Positions 31,580 through 44,328 of a stretch of 64,000 nucleotides of DNA are shown piece by piece; position 1 is the first letter of the stretch, and the number at the start of each line of letters is the position of its first letter. Where the stretch lies: assembly GCA_033816765.1 (NCBI GenBank), contig CM066297.1, positions 1,792,573 to 1,856,572 on the forward strand. Reading direction: 5' to 3'. Source of the stretch: Nothopassalora personata. Lineage: Eukaryota > Ascomycota > Dothideomycetes > Mycosphaerellales > Mycosphaerellaceae. A program made the translations under genes and the position numbers. The notes below the pieces were generated by a model that was given only the letters and a program-made list of their open reading frames with translations, was not told the origin of the DNA and ran no database searches.

Positions 31580-34000
31580 AAGAAGATCTACCTTAAGTAT
31601 AGGAACTCTATATATGTTCGTTCTAAAAGTAAGCGGGAAGTTACGACTCGTATAAGACTATAGAAAGTTAAACGAGATTATAATTAAGAACCGATACCCG
31701 CTGCCTAATATCGAAGAAGTATAAGATAGATTAACCGGATTGGACTAGTATACGAAGATTAACCTACGAGATGCCTTTTATGCTATATAAATAGCGGAAG
31801 GAGAAGAATAGAAAACCGCTTTTAGGATAAGATACGGACTCTATAAATTCTTAGGTTATACTAACAGGATTGACTAACGTACCTGCATCCTACTAGGACC
31901 TTATTAATAAAACACTTAGGGACCTACTCGACGTATACGTTATTGTCTATATAGACGATATATTGGTCTATACGAAAGGACCCCTATAGAAACATATAAA
32001 ACAAGTCTAGGACGTCTTTAAACGACTTATACGTTTAGCATTTAAGACGGCACCTAAGAAATGCAAATTCTATAAGAAGGAAGTTAAATTCTTAGGCTTT
32101 ATTATTAGTACAATAGGGATAACAATCGACCCTACGAAGACATAGTTAATTAGAGAATAGCTAGAACCGAAAATAGTTAAGGGCGTATAATTATTCCTTA
32201 GACTAACGAACTATAACCGGAAATTCATTAAGGACTATTTAAAGATAGTAGCACTAATAACGATGCTTACGAGAAAAGCCGTTACCTAGAAATAGGGAAA
32301 GGAATAAATTAAAGCGTTCGAAAAACTTAAGGAACAATACGCTTTAGCCCCTACGCTTCGATTATTCGATAGTAGTAAGGAAGTCTATATCGAGACCGAT
32401 ACGTCTAATATAGCAATAGGCGCGTGTCTAACATAGACACACGATAGGTAGAGACACCTAGTAGCCTATTACTCCCGGAAAATAACTATAGCGGAATAGA
32501 AGTACGACATCTACAATAAGGAGCTTCTAGCTATTGTTACTACTATATAATATTAGAGAGTATATATCGAGGGCCTACTAAAGTTAACGATTCTTTCTAA
32601 CTATAAGAATCTTACGTACTTTACGATAATAAAGGAACTTACCCGAAGGCAAGCCCGCTAGTCGGAGCTACTAGGGTAGTATAAGTTTGAAATTAAATAT
32701 ACTCTAGGACGAGAGAATAGCCGCGCCGATACGCTAAGCCGAAGAAGCGACTATATAGAAGGAAAAGAACTAGTATAATATAAGATACTAAGGATAAACC
32801 CCGACGGAAGTCTTAGTACTAATATAAGAGAATTTAATAACATCGTACGGATATTAGGCGATAAGGACGAACAATTCCCTATATCGTAAGGAAAGTACTA
32901 AGTACCGAAGGATTAAGAAGAAGAATACATACGACAACATTACAACGGACTAACTTACGGACACCCTAGAACTTTAAAGACAATAGACCTAATCTAACGT
33001 AGCTTCTTATTTCTATATATAAGATAAAAGGTACTACGTTATATTAAACAATACATACACTACTAACGAAACAAGACTATAAAACACGCGAAGTATAGTT
33101 ACCTATAGTTTAGGACACTACTAACAAAACTATAGGACGAAGTTATAATAGACTTTATTACGAAACTCCTATCGTTAAGGGACTAAGTTACGAAACAACT
33201 ATACGACATAATACTAGTTATAGTTAATAGACTTAAAAATACGCATACTTCATTCCTACATTAGAGACATATAATATAGAGCAGCTTAGACACCTTATAC
33301 TAGATAGACTTATCCGATACTATAGATTCCCCTAAGCATTTATAATAGATAGAGACAAGCTATTTACATTAAATTACTAGAAAACGCTTATAGGAACCAT
33401 CGGAATTAAACATAAGCTATTAATAGCATATTATCTAGAAATAGACGGATAGACCGAGAGGATAAATTAGACGCTAGAACAATATATACGGCACTACGTT
33501 AACTACGTATAAGACAACTAGGTTTTATTACTACTAATAGCGTAGATTGCACTAAACAACTACAAATCGGAGACAACTTTAACGACGCTATTTTATGCGA
33601 ACTTTAGTAAAGATCCTAATTTATTTAGAACACCTAGATCCTATCTATAGGCCGAAAGAGCAATCGTAACGACGGACACTCTTAAGGAAGTGCATAAAGA
33701 AACACGTAAGGCGATCGAAGATATATAATAAAAACTGTCTTAATAATAGTAAGACATAAGAAAAATAGTACCTCTACTAAAAGAGGGGGATAAGGTCTAT
33801 CTCCTTATAAAAAACTCAAGAATAAGAAGATAGACTAAGAAACTAGATTACGTTAAGGTCGGACTATTTTCTATTAATAAAGTTATAGGACTAGTTAACT
33901 ACCGCCTACGACTACTACCCGACGCTAAAATCTACCTAGTCTTCTATATCTCTAAGTTAGAACCCGCGGACACTAAAACACCTTACTAAGAAAGCTTCTA
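31580..34000 (+). pseudogene. pol of chromovirus D (RT, RNase H, integrase)
   Basis: Collinear with 10108-12510 of A. The RT catalytic motif reads YIDD near 31.95 kb (Met to Ile by ATG to ATA, a RIP-type change). RNase H is at about 32.35-32.75 kb. Integrase covers 32.9-33.75 kb, with D-F-I-T-K near 33.16 kb. The chromodomain found in A is missing: the frame meets the accessory frame just after TPY-ESFYFE at about 34.0 kb. Confidence 0.82.
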
Positions 34001-34373
34001 TTTCGAGCTCCTCTAACTCCTTAGCGACGGCGTCGTTAGTGCGACGCTTAGCTAAGCGTAGCTATTTCCGAAGACGGATCTTACGCATCTTTAGCCGCAC
34101 CTCCTCCTCTTTAATCCTCTTAAGCTCTAGCTTAAGCTTATCGCGCGAATCGTAAAGACGTTCCTACTCCGGACGAGAAAGATATACGTCGTAATCCTTA
34201 TAGCCTTTTTGAATATAGGCCGAACACTTCCTAGGCCGAGAACCTACGATATACTTTACTACCGCGCCCGAGGATCGAGACTTCTAACAATTCGTGCATA
34301 GAGCCATTTTAATACTAGAGATTTTAGTATCTAGAGCAAGTCGTTAACGGCGTTTATAGGAGGAAGAAGACAT
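34000..34373 (-). pseudogene. Opposite-strand cysteine-cluster accessory frame of D
   Basis: ATG 34373 opens a frame of about 124 codons with four internal TAA/TAG codons. It shows CTNC, then Y/C after 11 residues, then KCSAY and a final Y. Read with Tyr as mutated Cys this is C-x2-C-x11-C-x8-C-x2-C-x7-C, so the first spacing is longer than a classical Zn2Cys6 cluster. A strongly charged helical stretch follows (DKLKLELKRIKEEEVRLKMR). Position and layout match the frames in A, B, C and E, though the sequence is divergent. Confidence 0.6.
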
Positions 34374-34446
34374 ATTTAACTATTACTACAAGAAATAATA
34401 ACGGCTTATAAAGCTTTAGGACGAAGCTAGGCTAAAAAGGGGATAG

Positions 34447-34806
34447 TGTTACGGAATAATTCCTATAGACCCTAGAATTATAATAACGAGACGAGTACGT
34501 AACTTATCCTACCTAAGCGCTTAGACTTAGGGCAATTAGACTACTTATACTTAGACTAATTAGGCTGCTTATGCTTAGAATAATTAGACTAATTACCGAG
34601 ATCTACGAATCTCCTTTATATTTAGGAACGCTAAGAATCCCTTATAGTTTCGATACGTTTAACTTATGTTACTATCTCACTAATTGGGATACACTCTTAT
34701 CCTAATTATTTATCTTCGCTTAGCTTGCTTTAGCCTCTCTAAAGAATACCGCTACGTGACTTAACTTATCTCTCTTTTAAGACTAGCCCTAGAACGAGAC
34801 ATAATA
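34447..34806 (+). repeat. 3' LTR of chromovirus D
   Basis: About 360 bp from TGTTACGG to GACATAATA. The distal 200 bp match the A-family LTR and the proximal part differs, with tandem TTAGACTA-type motifs (34.52-34.59 kb). Confidence 0.8.
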
Positions 34807-34869
34807 GAAATCTACTCTATAAAACCTAGAAAATAACTAACTACAAGGTTTAAGCCTTTGAAATCTTTA

Positions 34870-35095
34870 TAGATAACTAGTCTACTATTAAGCTAGTTAG
34901 AGATTATACTAACTATAAAAGAACTAAGTATATTAGGCTTAGGAACTACTTTTATAGACAGGTTTATAAAGAAGGCTTAATTATAGTTAAGTATATCCCT
35001 ACTATATAGTAGCTTATAGATTAGCTTATAAAACTAAAGTTACTAAACTATATTCTCTAAGGGAGGTTTCTAGGAGTTAACTACACTTTTATTTA
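34870..35095 (+). pseudogene. Copia RNase H, C-terminal fragment
   Basis: In one plus frame the sequence reads FIDN-STIKLV, then KRTKYIRLRNYF, then EGLIIVKYIPTI followed by two stops where Gln-Gln is expected. This is the end of Ty1/Copia RNase H (family pattern DN-S-A-hydrophobic, HIDIRYHF, V-Y-I-P-T, ADxLTK). Only this end remains, directly after the D LTR. Confidence 0.7.
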
Positions 35096-36099
35096 TATAT
35101 AGTAAGATCTTTATTTGTTTATAAGTATTTATAAAGCAATATTCTATTTGTTAGGAGATAGTAGAGGAAAGTTTTTATTTATTAGCCTTAAGGGCTAGAT
35201 TTATTTATAGTATCGTATATCTTACTATACTTATATAACTAGACCGTAGAAGAGGCTTACTTTAGAACTACCTTTTAAGGTAAGATCTAGTTTATTATTA
35301 TAGACTCTAACTCTAGGGAGCTATAGTATTAAAAGTAAAAGCAAAAGGAAATAGAGAAGTAGACCGCCCTTACTTATAACTGCTATTTTATCCTTTAGTC
35401 CTAACTAGATCCTAAGAACCTTACTAAGACCCGATAGAAGTATACCCTCTAGACTATTACTTACTACTAGAACTACTAGAGCCTCTAGAACCCCTCTTAT
35501 AGGAAGTCAAGTTAATTATAGTACCCTCCTAAAAGTCGTTATTAGTACTAAGACGCTATAGGAACTAACAAATTAGGGTAGTAACCTTATCCTAAGAAAG
35601 GGAGTTAGAGAATAGGAGGCGAACCTTAAGGAGGACAGTTCTAGAACTATTACTAGGAGCCCTAGGAATACTTAGGCGCTAGTCTATATCGCTAGGGATA
35701 AGCTAGGTAGGTAGTGTAAGTGCCGTAAGGCTATAAGGGGATGTCGTAATGTATAGTACGCCTACGATCTTCTAATCGTCGATGAACTAAAGCTTACTTT
35801 CTTCTATCGACGCTATGCGCGTCTCCTAGTGTACGTATGCGCGTTACGTACGGCATACTAAGCCGGGCATAGCCGCATTACATATAAGGGTTAGCTATAG
35901 GCTACCCTTATAACTACCTCCCCTTCTAGGACGAGCTACCCTTAGCTCGCGGCTTTAGGAGGTTTCTATGTAAGTAATCTATCTACTTCTCGTAGATTCC
36001 GTTACTGTGCGACCCGCCTACGGGTCTCGTGCGTGTCGTTATCGTAGTATAGGTAGGTATAAAGTTATAGTTACCGGGTTAACTAACTTAAGGGTTTAA
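35096..36099. other. Unclassified RIPed sequence
   Basis: A plus-strand frame with few stops covers about 35.33-35.64 kb (SRPPLLITAILSFS and on) but matches nothing I know. The rest is TA-rich and includes a short imperfect palindrome near 35885-35915 (AAGGGTTAGC...GCTACCCTT). No LTR ends are recognised. Confidence 0.35.
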
Positions 36100-37040
36100 G
36101 AAGCGTACCCTCTCCCTCCTTTTCCTTCTTTTCCCTTATACTACGTTCTCGTAGCGCACTACACCCGTATTACTAGCGATCTACTAGCTCCTCGCTAGCG
36201 ACTATCTAGCGACCCGCTAGTACTACTATAGCTTTAGAGGAAGCTATCTAAGACTAGCTCCGCTAGGAGGCCCTTATAGGGGGCCTATTAGTACTACTAA
36301 CACTATTACTAGCACTACTAGCATAGATGTCTAGCGCGCTTAGCGTACTAGACACGCTAGCGAAGCGTAAGTTTAGCGTACTAGGGCCGTAGACCCCTAA
36401 GTCCTTACTAGCTAGGCGCCTAGGTACCGATATTAAGATATATATACGTTATCTACCGTACTTCGTAGCTAGTAAGTATTCGCTACGCTCTTCGCTTACG
36501 ATACGCTTACTAATAGTATAGTAGACGAGTAGGATACGTGTAATAGTATTACTACCGGCGAGTTACTTAAGAAGTATAGGCGCTATAGAGACATTAGGCA
36601 CCCCTACGTTAGTAATACTAGCGTCGCTATCGCGTAGCTAGTAGCTCGCCTATGCGCCGCTCGCGCCTAGCGCGATAAGCTTATCTAGGGGCTTAGTAAC
36701 CCTATTACTAAATAAGAGTAGGATGCTCTAGACTAGTAGTACGAGCTCTACGCCTAGCTAGGCGAGTAGATCCTAGAGGTAAGTACTGCGCCTCGCTAGC
36801 GCTCCCTACGCACGCCGTATACGGCGTACTATCGCTCCCTATATAAATCGGCTAACCTCCTCCTAGGCTAAGAGGCAGTTCTCTACCTATAAGAATAAGC
36901 GTATAGGGGACACCCGCGTACGCTTCGCCGGCGCCTCTACTACTACTACCCCCTCCTCCTCCGCCGCCGCTACTACGTCCGTAGTTCTATAGTAAGAGTA
37001 GAATAGGGCCCTTAATAGGCTCTTCGAGCTCGGCCGTGCT
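36100..37040 (+). pseudogene. Unknown degenerate ORF, coiled-coil-like, convergent with the next
   Basis: Plus-strand sequence with only Gln-type stops. From about 36.55 to 36.78 kb it reads GELLKKYRRYRDIRHPYV, then VARLCAARA, then KLI-GLSNPITK and ELYA-LGE, a helical charged region. An S/T/P-rich part lies upstream. I recognise no family. Its 3' end faces that of the long minus-strand frame at 37.1 kb, the same layout as accessory frame and pol in the chromoviruses. Confidence 0.4.
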
Positions 37041-37099
37041 ATAAGTAATATGCGTATCGTATACGTGTCCTATACTAACCGTAGTTATAGTTCCTATAG

Positions 37100-40000
37100 G
37101 CTAGAAACATTAATACTACTACGGCCGATAGGGCCTTCTTACTAGGAGCCTATAAACCCGCACTAACTACTTAGTTCTACTTATTCTTACATAACTCCTT
37201 TATCTAGACCCACTCGTTATCGTAGCTAATACTAGTCTTATTAGACGCGTCCCTAAGTAGCTAGCTAGTAAAGTTCCTATAGTAGTTACGGAAGAAGCTC
37301 TTATTACGCCCTTCGCTTATAAAGTATATCTACTCGAGAGTAGTAACTAAGCTAAGCTACTTATCTATTAATTTTATAGCTCGGACGCGCTAATTATATA
37401 TCTTCTTATAGAAGAGCTCCGAGTCTAGGCGGACCGTAGTATTAAGCCACTTTCTAGCATTAAGGATAACTTCGTTATCGTTCTAAGACTTTAAACCCGC
37501 TAGGGCATCGGATAGAGGGCTAATGCTACTAAGGTATACGCCCGTAGGGAAAGGATAGCCGGGTACTAGGCGTCGATACTTAAACCCTATAGCGCTCTTA
37601 CTCGGCGTCTTAAAGTTACGATAGAGGTCTATTACCTAGTGCATACTCTAGCTTCGCTAGAGTTTAAGATAGTTATCGTCGCGGATCTCGATAAAGTAAG
37701 GGTTAATCTAACGTAGCGTCTTCTTATATACGGCCTACCTTATTAGAACGCCTATAGTAGTTACTCGCATTTGCCTAGCGCTTAGATCCTCTCTAAACTA
37801 GCTAATGCTGTTTTTACTTAGGTGATTCTAAACCCTAACTGAGAAGAAACGCTTAAATCGGCCGTCTTCTATATAGTCGTTATTCTAGTACTACTAGATA
37901 AACTCTATAGCATTCTCTTACTTATGAAAACCGTGTAAAAACTCCGGCCTACTAGTGCCCTCTAAGTTAAGAGAGTATAGTATATTAAGCCGGTTACTAG
38001 CCTAGTAGTTTTCAATTTTAAGGTTTAAGTCGACCCTAGTATACTATACTATAGCGTTCGCGTTACCCCCCTAATAAGCCCTATTAAAGCTAAAAATCGT
38101 AGGCCTAGGGAAGGAGATAAACCGAGTATAGTGTTAAGGGTGTAGCGCTACTTATAAGAGCTATAGCCCGGGGTCCTATCGCATAATCTATTAGCTTAGA
38201 GAATACTATATGTTCTAGTAGACGCCGCCGTTACTAATCTTATTGAATTCTCGTAGGTGCTATCGTTACACGTCGAATTCTCGACTTATTATTTCTCTAA
38301 CCGTTTTAACCCGCGGCGCTAGGTTAGCGTTATTATACTAGTATAGCATGTTGCTATTAATGTAGGTACCGGTACTATTAAGATCGGCTTAGTTAGCTTT
38401 ATTAATGCCGAATTTGTCGAGGATCTAGTTATAGTTAGTATACGTAACGATACTACTCGTAGTGCCGATTTTACCTCGAACGCGGAGGTAGCTAAGCGGG
38501 TTAACAGTCTTCTAACTACGCTTATTAGGGCAAAACTACGACCTATTTTTCACCTTAATAGCTAAAAAACTCTTACCTTTAAAGAGCTAGTCTTAGACCT
38601 TAAGCGCACGCTTATATAGGGTATTAGCGGTAATACCGGGATTCGTAACGAAGTAGAGGGCCTTATAGTAGAAATCTCGAATATGCTAATCGTACATTAT
38701 AGCGCTAAACTTACTATCCCTCTTAAGAACCTACGAGATAGCATGTTCGAGCATCTTAAGGCCCGCTATCCGGTACTTAGGTAGCTAGTTAATGCTATCT
38801 ACGTTAATCGAGTTTCTAAACTTAACGCTATAGTACCGCTTATTATAGGTGCAGTTAGCGCGCTTAATCCGGAGGGCCTCGTCTTCTTATAGGATCTAAT
38901 CCTTAAAGACTAATATATCCCTAATTATAGCCGAAGGTAATATAGTAAGTATCGGATTGCTATTCTTAGTTAAGGCCGGAGTAGATCGTAGGGTACTAAC
39001 CGGTGTACCTAGCGGACTGCCTTCGCGTATAGGTACGCCGTCTAGCGTTCGGTTAGGCGAGGATCGAGTAGGCGCAGTTATGCCCTTACCTATACTCTCG
39101 CCTATACGGAGCTACTTAAGTCAACTCGACTTACGACCGCCTCTCGATAGGCCTGTAGGCTAGGTAGAAGCTAGTAGTAGAGTTAGCGTAGTACTCTTTA
39201 CACGTCCTTTACCTTTACTACCCGGTAGTAGCTAACGTAGCTAAGGCTATTACTAGCTAGATAGTTTAGGTTAATCTATACTGTCCTCTAGGGACGCGGA
39301 CTTCTTAGTAATAGTACATTCTATAAAGTATAGAAGGCTATCCTTATAGATAGCTAGGCGGTGTCTTCTAATAATCTCCCTACTCTTAGTCGACTACGGA
39401 TTAATGCTACGTGCTTTAGCCTCCCTATCGCACCGGGTAAGATTACTAGGCTCTAGAATTCGCTTACGATCTATGCCCTTACGGCCGATCCTTATACGCT
39501 AGATTAATACCCTCTAAATTCTACTAACAGCCCTACTATAGTCTAGGTACTTATTAATAAAGGCCGTGAACTAGCGGCGCCCGCTATTAGTACTATAAAG
39601 CTCGGAGATAACGCATCGATTAAGAATCTTATTATCTATCTACTATAGCTAGTAGCGGGTAAGCGTAGCTCGAAGAGTCTTCTTACGATTACGAATCTCT
39701 AAACCGGTCTTACGAATCTTACCGACGATAGGAAATAAGACATCGAGCTTCTTATTACTAAGGAATTCATCCTAGTAGCTCTTACCTATACCGTTCTTAA
39801 CTTCCTCGAAAAACAGGTTAACCTAGATAGAGCAGTCTTCGAACACCTTCTCGAAGCCCTTATAGAAGTCCTTTAACACCTTAACCCGCTTCTAAGGAGT
39901 AAGCTCTCGGAACATAATATTAGCGGCGAACTTCGGCGTGTTCGTATTAGTAAGGACATGCTTAACGTTGTCCTATAGACGAAGGGACTCGAATAAGGTC

Positions 40001-40200
40001 TAAGGTAGGCAGGTAAGCCTAGTAATAGTGCTAGTGAGCGCTGTGCTCGAGCTAGCCGGGCGTAACGAAGGACTAGCTAAAGCTATAATAACTAGGATTC
40101 GCTAGTAGTAAGATCGTAAGAGCTAGCTATCTCGTAGTGCTACTCTAGAGTGTTAGTAAGCTTTAAAAGCTTAATGTCGGGGCTTTAAAGAAGGTTAAGG
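37100..40200 (-). pseudogene. Unknown long degenerate ORF of an unclassified element
   Basis: A coherent minus-strand reading of about 900-1000 codons, with Gln/Trp-type stops, runs through this stretch. Recognisable pieces are KVLKDFYKGFEKVFEDCS near 39.86 kb, SPLGTPVSTLRSTPAL near 39.02 kb, GTYINSNMLYQYNNANLAPR near 38.35 kb, EGTSRPEFLHGFHK near 37.95 kb and LVPGYPFPTGVYLSSISPLS near 37.55 kb. It has no RT, integrase or DDE motif that I can see, so it may be a DNA transposon protein or a captured gene. No terminal repeats were found. Confidence 0.45.
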
Positions 40201-40729
40201 TCGTAAAGAGAGAGGCTAAAGAACTGTCTAATATATATAGTAGTAGATAGATGTGTTAGTAGTTAGTGTTAGTTGTCGGTAAGGATATACTAGTGTTTAA
40301 AGAAAAAGAGAGGAAGTAGTAGGTAGAGAGCTGCGCTTAAGTATGCCTCTTAGCGTATGTCCCTATAACCGTTATAAGGTAGTAGCGCCGAGACCGGTCT
40401 TATAAGTAGTAAGAGTAGTACTATTAAGGTTACACTAAAGGTCCGATAACCTTACATGTGACCGAAAACTAGTGCTAGTAACTACCTAGGTAAGCATTTA
40501 ATAGAGGCATGCTACGCTATTACGTAGTCCGATTTACCGGTCCCGGGACCGGTAAATGTAACTCTACTAACTAAGGTCTAACTAAGGTAAGAACACCCTA
40601 TAAAGTAAAGTCTAGATAACCGAATTGGCTTAATAAACTAAAGGGCATACGCAACACATGCCTAAGGGAAGTGAACTCCGTACGCTATTACTAACTAATT
40701 AGTTCTTAGCCTCGATCCTACTAAACTGT
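40201..40729. other. Non-coding stretch between the unknown ORF and Gypsy F
   Basis: TA-rich sequence probably holding the 5' flank of the unknown ORF and the 3' flank of F. It includes the perfect palindrome listed separately. I found no convincing LTR boundary. Confidence 0.35.
40532..40557. repeat. Perfect 26-bp palindrome
   Basis: Each half is ATTTACCGGTCCC and its complement; the centre is CCCGGG. It is GC-rich within mutated DNA. It may be a protein-binding site, or two transposon ends joined. Confidence 0.8.
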
Positions 40730-43700
40730 GAAATTTCGGCTATATAAAGGTTATAAGGCCTAATCTATAGCTTCTTAGATTCCGGTTTAGGATCCGATCC
40801 CCTTTCGTTAACTCCTACGGGTAGCACGTCTTCGTCGGCGATAGGCTCGATCTCGTTTGAATTACTACTGTCTTCGCTATTAGCGACTTCTCCCTCCCCT
40901 ATTACGAGATCGATCCCATTATCTAAGCTTAGTACTCCTATGTTATCCGGGCAAAGCTCTAGAACTAGCTTAAGGTTTTCTCGTGCCTAAACACCCTTTA
41001 TTAGCGTGCTATTAACTTCCTTAAGAATATAGGTACTAAACTCCCTAGAGACACTAGACACCCGATATAGACCTTACTATCGGTAACCGATATTGCGTAA
41101 GAATTTATCGTTATATAGCTTATCGAACCTTACAATAAGGTCGCCCTTCTAGAAACTAATAAAGTTAACATTCCGGTAAGAATTAAAGTAGTCCTTACTA
41201 AGTTCTCTTAGTCGCTTCCTTCGAGTATGTAGCTCTTCTAAACTAAGGTCTCGAGCCTAGAGTTAACGCGCACGTATAGTAAGGAGGTCCTTAGTCGTCC
41301 TTACCGATCCCTATTAATAATTAGCCTACGTCGGGTACTTAACCTTAATCGGTAGAATCGTGCGATAGCTATATAGGACCTAAGCTAGCGTCATTCTAGT
41401 AGTACGATAGGTCGTGGTCCTATTAGCCTATAACACCGTAGGTACCTATTGCTCCTATCCGCGGTATGTGTTCCTTATAAGCTTTACTAAGGCTATAAGA
41501 ATCGGACGGTATCTAACCTCGACCGGAGTATTAGATTACGAATAGTACGGTAATATTCGGATCCTTCGAATACTAAGTCCCACGAGTAACCGCTTAACCT
41601 TAGCCGCATAAACCGTAGCGTTATTAAGCACAATTTTAGTATAGTAGCCGTGCCTATAGAAGACGTCCTTATATAGAAACTTAGTAACCGTCTTAGAGCT
41701 AGGAGGTGCCCTCGTTACTCTAGCCTCGATCTAGTTACTAAGTGCTTCGCGCGCAACTAGGAGGTATCCATTTTTATGTACCTAGACGGGGTCCGAGTAC
41801 TACTTCTTACTAATAACCTAAGGGGTCGATAAGTAAAGCTTACTAGCGCGCTAGTTACCTTCGCGAAACCTATAAGGAGCATAACTTCGAACCTACGTAG
41901 AGACATCGGCGAAGCACCCGTCCTAGTAATACCGATCGGAAATAAGGTTATATACGACCTTAGCGCTACGGTAACCGTGTCTCTTATAGCACTCCATAAC
42001 GATCTCCTTCTAAGCCTTATTATCGTTAATTATAAGTTACAACGGTACTCCTCGGCGCTTCTAGAAGAACAGTAACTAATCCCGGATAAAGAAAATAACG
42101 CTCTTCTTTACTAGCCGCCGGTACTTAGTACGGGTAATACTATCGGGCCGGGTCCTAGTTTCTATAACCTAAGTAAGCTACTAAGAGCTTTTATAGTATT
42201 AGTCCCTAAGATGTCGTGTTTTCTACATTTTAACTAGATAGGTGTCGACCGGCTCCGGGTACCCAAACAGCTTATTATTAATTATCCGGTCGACTTCGTC
42301 TTCGTTAGCTTCCCTAGGTTCCTAAGGTGTAGAGGGCCTACGAGACAGGGCATCTAGGCTAGTGTACCTAGTCCCCGTAACGTACTTTACTTCGAACGTA
42401 AATAGCCTAATCTATACGACCCACCGGGCTATTACCAAGTTCGGCAGGTCCGAAGCCGGCCGGTTAAGCTACTATATAAGTGTCTTAGTATTAACCTTAA
42501 GGACAAAATTAACGCTAGTAATATATCTCTAGATCTTCTTAAGCCCCTTAAGGACCCTAAGGCATTCCCGCTTACTAGTATTATATCTAGATTCTAACGC
42601 GTTCTAGACTCTACTCTTATACCGTACCGGGTAACGCCGTCGGGTGCTGTCTATTGATTCTTAAGAAACGATACATCCCTATCTAGTGCCGCTAGCATTA
42701 ACTAAGATAAAGATAGACCTAGTACTAGGTAAGTAGTAGAGGGTAACTAAGGCTAGAGCCTATATAAGATATCTAGTAACCTCTTCTTTTAAGAACTGCT
42801 CATTTTCTATCTAGGTGAACTCGGCATCCTTCTTTAGCAGCTTATATATTAGTCGAGCGATAATAACAAACTAGGGGATCTATATCCGGAAGTACATACA
42901 TAGCCCTATATAGGTGCGGACCTCCTTAATATAGGTAGGCGTAGGCTAATCTAGAATCTTAGCTACAACCTTTAGGTTAGGATAGCGACTATCCGGGCTA
43001 GTAACGTACCTAACGATCTTAAGCTTTTCGTATAACTATTAGGATTTGCCTCTAGTAACTACCGCACTAGCTCTTTCTAAGTTAGTAAGAACTAGATCTA
43101 GGGAAACAATATGCTTAACGACCTATTTCCTTAACCTAGGCTCTACCTCTATATTCCTATAGTCCTTAGTTAGTCCCTTAATACCGATATTATCGAGAAA
43201 CGGCTTCGCTCGATGCGAGATATAATTAAGTAGAATCTTTGTTACCGTACGTACGAACTAAGCAACTAAATTAGTAGCTCCTTAAGGTAGAGTCGTATTA
43301 CGTACTAGGCTAAGAGGGGTTATAAAGGCTATTAAGTCCCGGTAGGACTTATCTAAAGTAATCTAATTATAACCTAGAAACGATTCTATAAGTGAAGCGA
43401 CTCGGTACCCGGCAAAATCCTCTAAGAAGCTATCCGTGTCCGGTGGAATGTTAGTATCGCGTATAGTAACCTTATTTAGGAGCATAGCTAAGTTAATTAA
43501 CCGATATAGCACATCGCTTCTAGAGGTATTAACCTTCTTTACGACTAGAAACTAGCTATTAGAATATGCCCCTTATAAGTATTCTAGGATGTTATTCTTA
43601 ATCCGGGCTCTAATTATGCGCTTAACAATCGCCCTAAGACTTAGGTGTAACCGGATAGGGCGTGCCTACTATAGCCTATAAGGGACCGTGTTAATCTTCT

Positions 43701-44328
43701 AAGGTGGTATAACGTCGTGCCTAATTTGCCTTATGTAACTAAAATCCTAAGCGAGGACTGCCTCCCGGTTATAGAGCATCTTATCGAATAAGGCCCTTTC
43801 TATTAGTAATAGCTTAATACTAACCTTAATTAAGGTAAGCCGTTCTAGAGTAATCCGGCTACCTCGCTTAATACTTAAGAATTTCTTAGTTAAGTACTTC
43901 CCGTTAAACGGACCTTATCCTTTAGGCATCTTAGACTCTAGGTATAGTGCCCTACGCTTCTATTCTATATCTCCCTTAACTCGTGATTCTAGGCGCTCGT
44001 AAACGCTCGCGTCTACTAGCTTCTTCTTATCCGCCTTACGCTCATACATCGTAAAGACCTACGGTATCCTAATGTTAGCTATATGTTAGCCTACTTATTG
44101 CTTCCGTACCTAAGCATTTAATGTAGATTGCCTTAAGATCTCGGAGGGCTAATCCCCTTAAACTAAATAAACGTTAGTAATAGAATCTCCCTTTAACGCG
44201 CCTATTCTAATTTCTATAACTCGTTCCTTTATTCTAGCACTCCTAAGCAATCCTAATCAGTAAGCTAAATGGTTACTAGGCGTTAGAGCCTTGCCGGGTT
44301 CCTATAGATGCGTCGTATTGTCCTATAG
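40730..44328 (-). pseudogene. pol of a second Gypsy lineage (element F), ends missing
   Basis: Minus-strand reading gives the RT end (FLDNIGIKGLTKDY near 43.19 kb, where FxDD is expected), then RNase H (SIFILVNASGTRQGC near 42.73 kb, LDALSRRPS near 42.34 kb), an integrase zinc region and the integrase core (GYLLVAREALSNQIEARV near 41.75 kb, KFLYKDVFYRHG near 41.68 kb). The YLVVAREDLSG / FLYEDVICRHG style marks a different fungal Gypsy clade from the chromoviruses. An acidic tail ends near 40.73 kb. The upstream side is cut at the LTR of element E (44329). Stops are Gln/Trp type. Confidence 0.75.

Larger units (their letters stand above)
31576..34806 (+). mobile_element. Truncated chromovirus D, plus strand (RT to 3' LTR)
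   Basis: Internal sequence starts at a point equivalent to 10108 in A, so leader, gag and protease are missing. RT, RNase H and integrase follow, then an opposite-strand accessory frame, the purine tract (AAAAAGGGGATAG) and a 3' LTR. RIP is heavier than in A. Confidence 0.85.

Noticed and set aside
37600..38500. JmjC or Tet/JBP-like dioxygenase fold in the unknown long frame
   Set aside because: A faint resemblance of a few residues (VDLNL, then LEGTSRPEFLHGF) without a clear metal-binding His-x-Asp; too weak to claim.
38957..39163. 68-codon plus-strand ORF
   Set aside because: Antisense to the coherent long minus-strand frame; a shadow.
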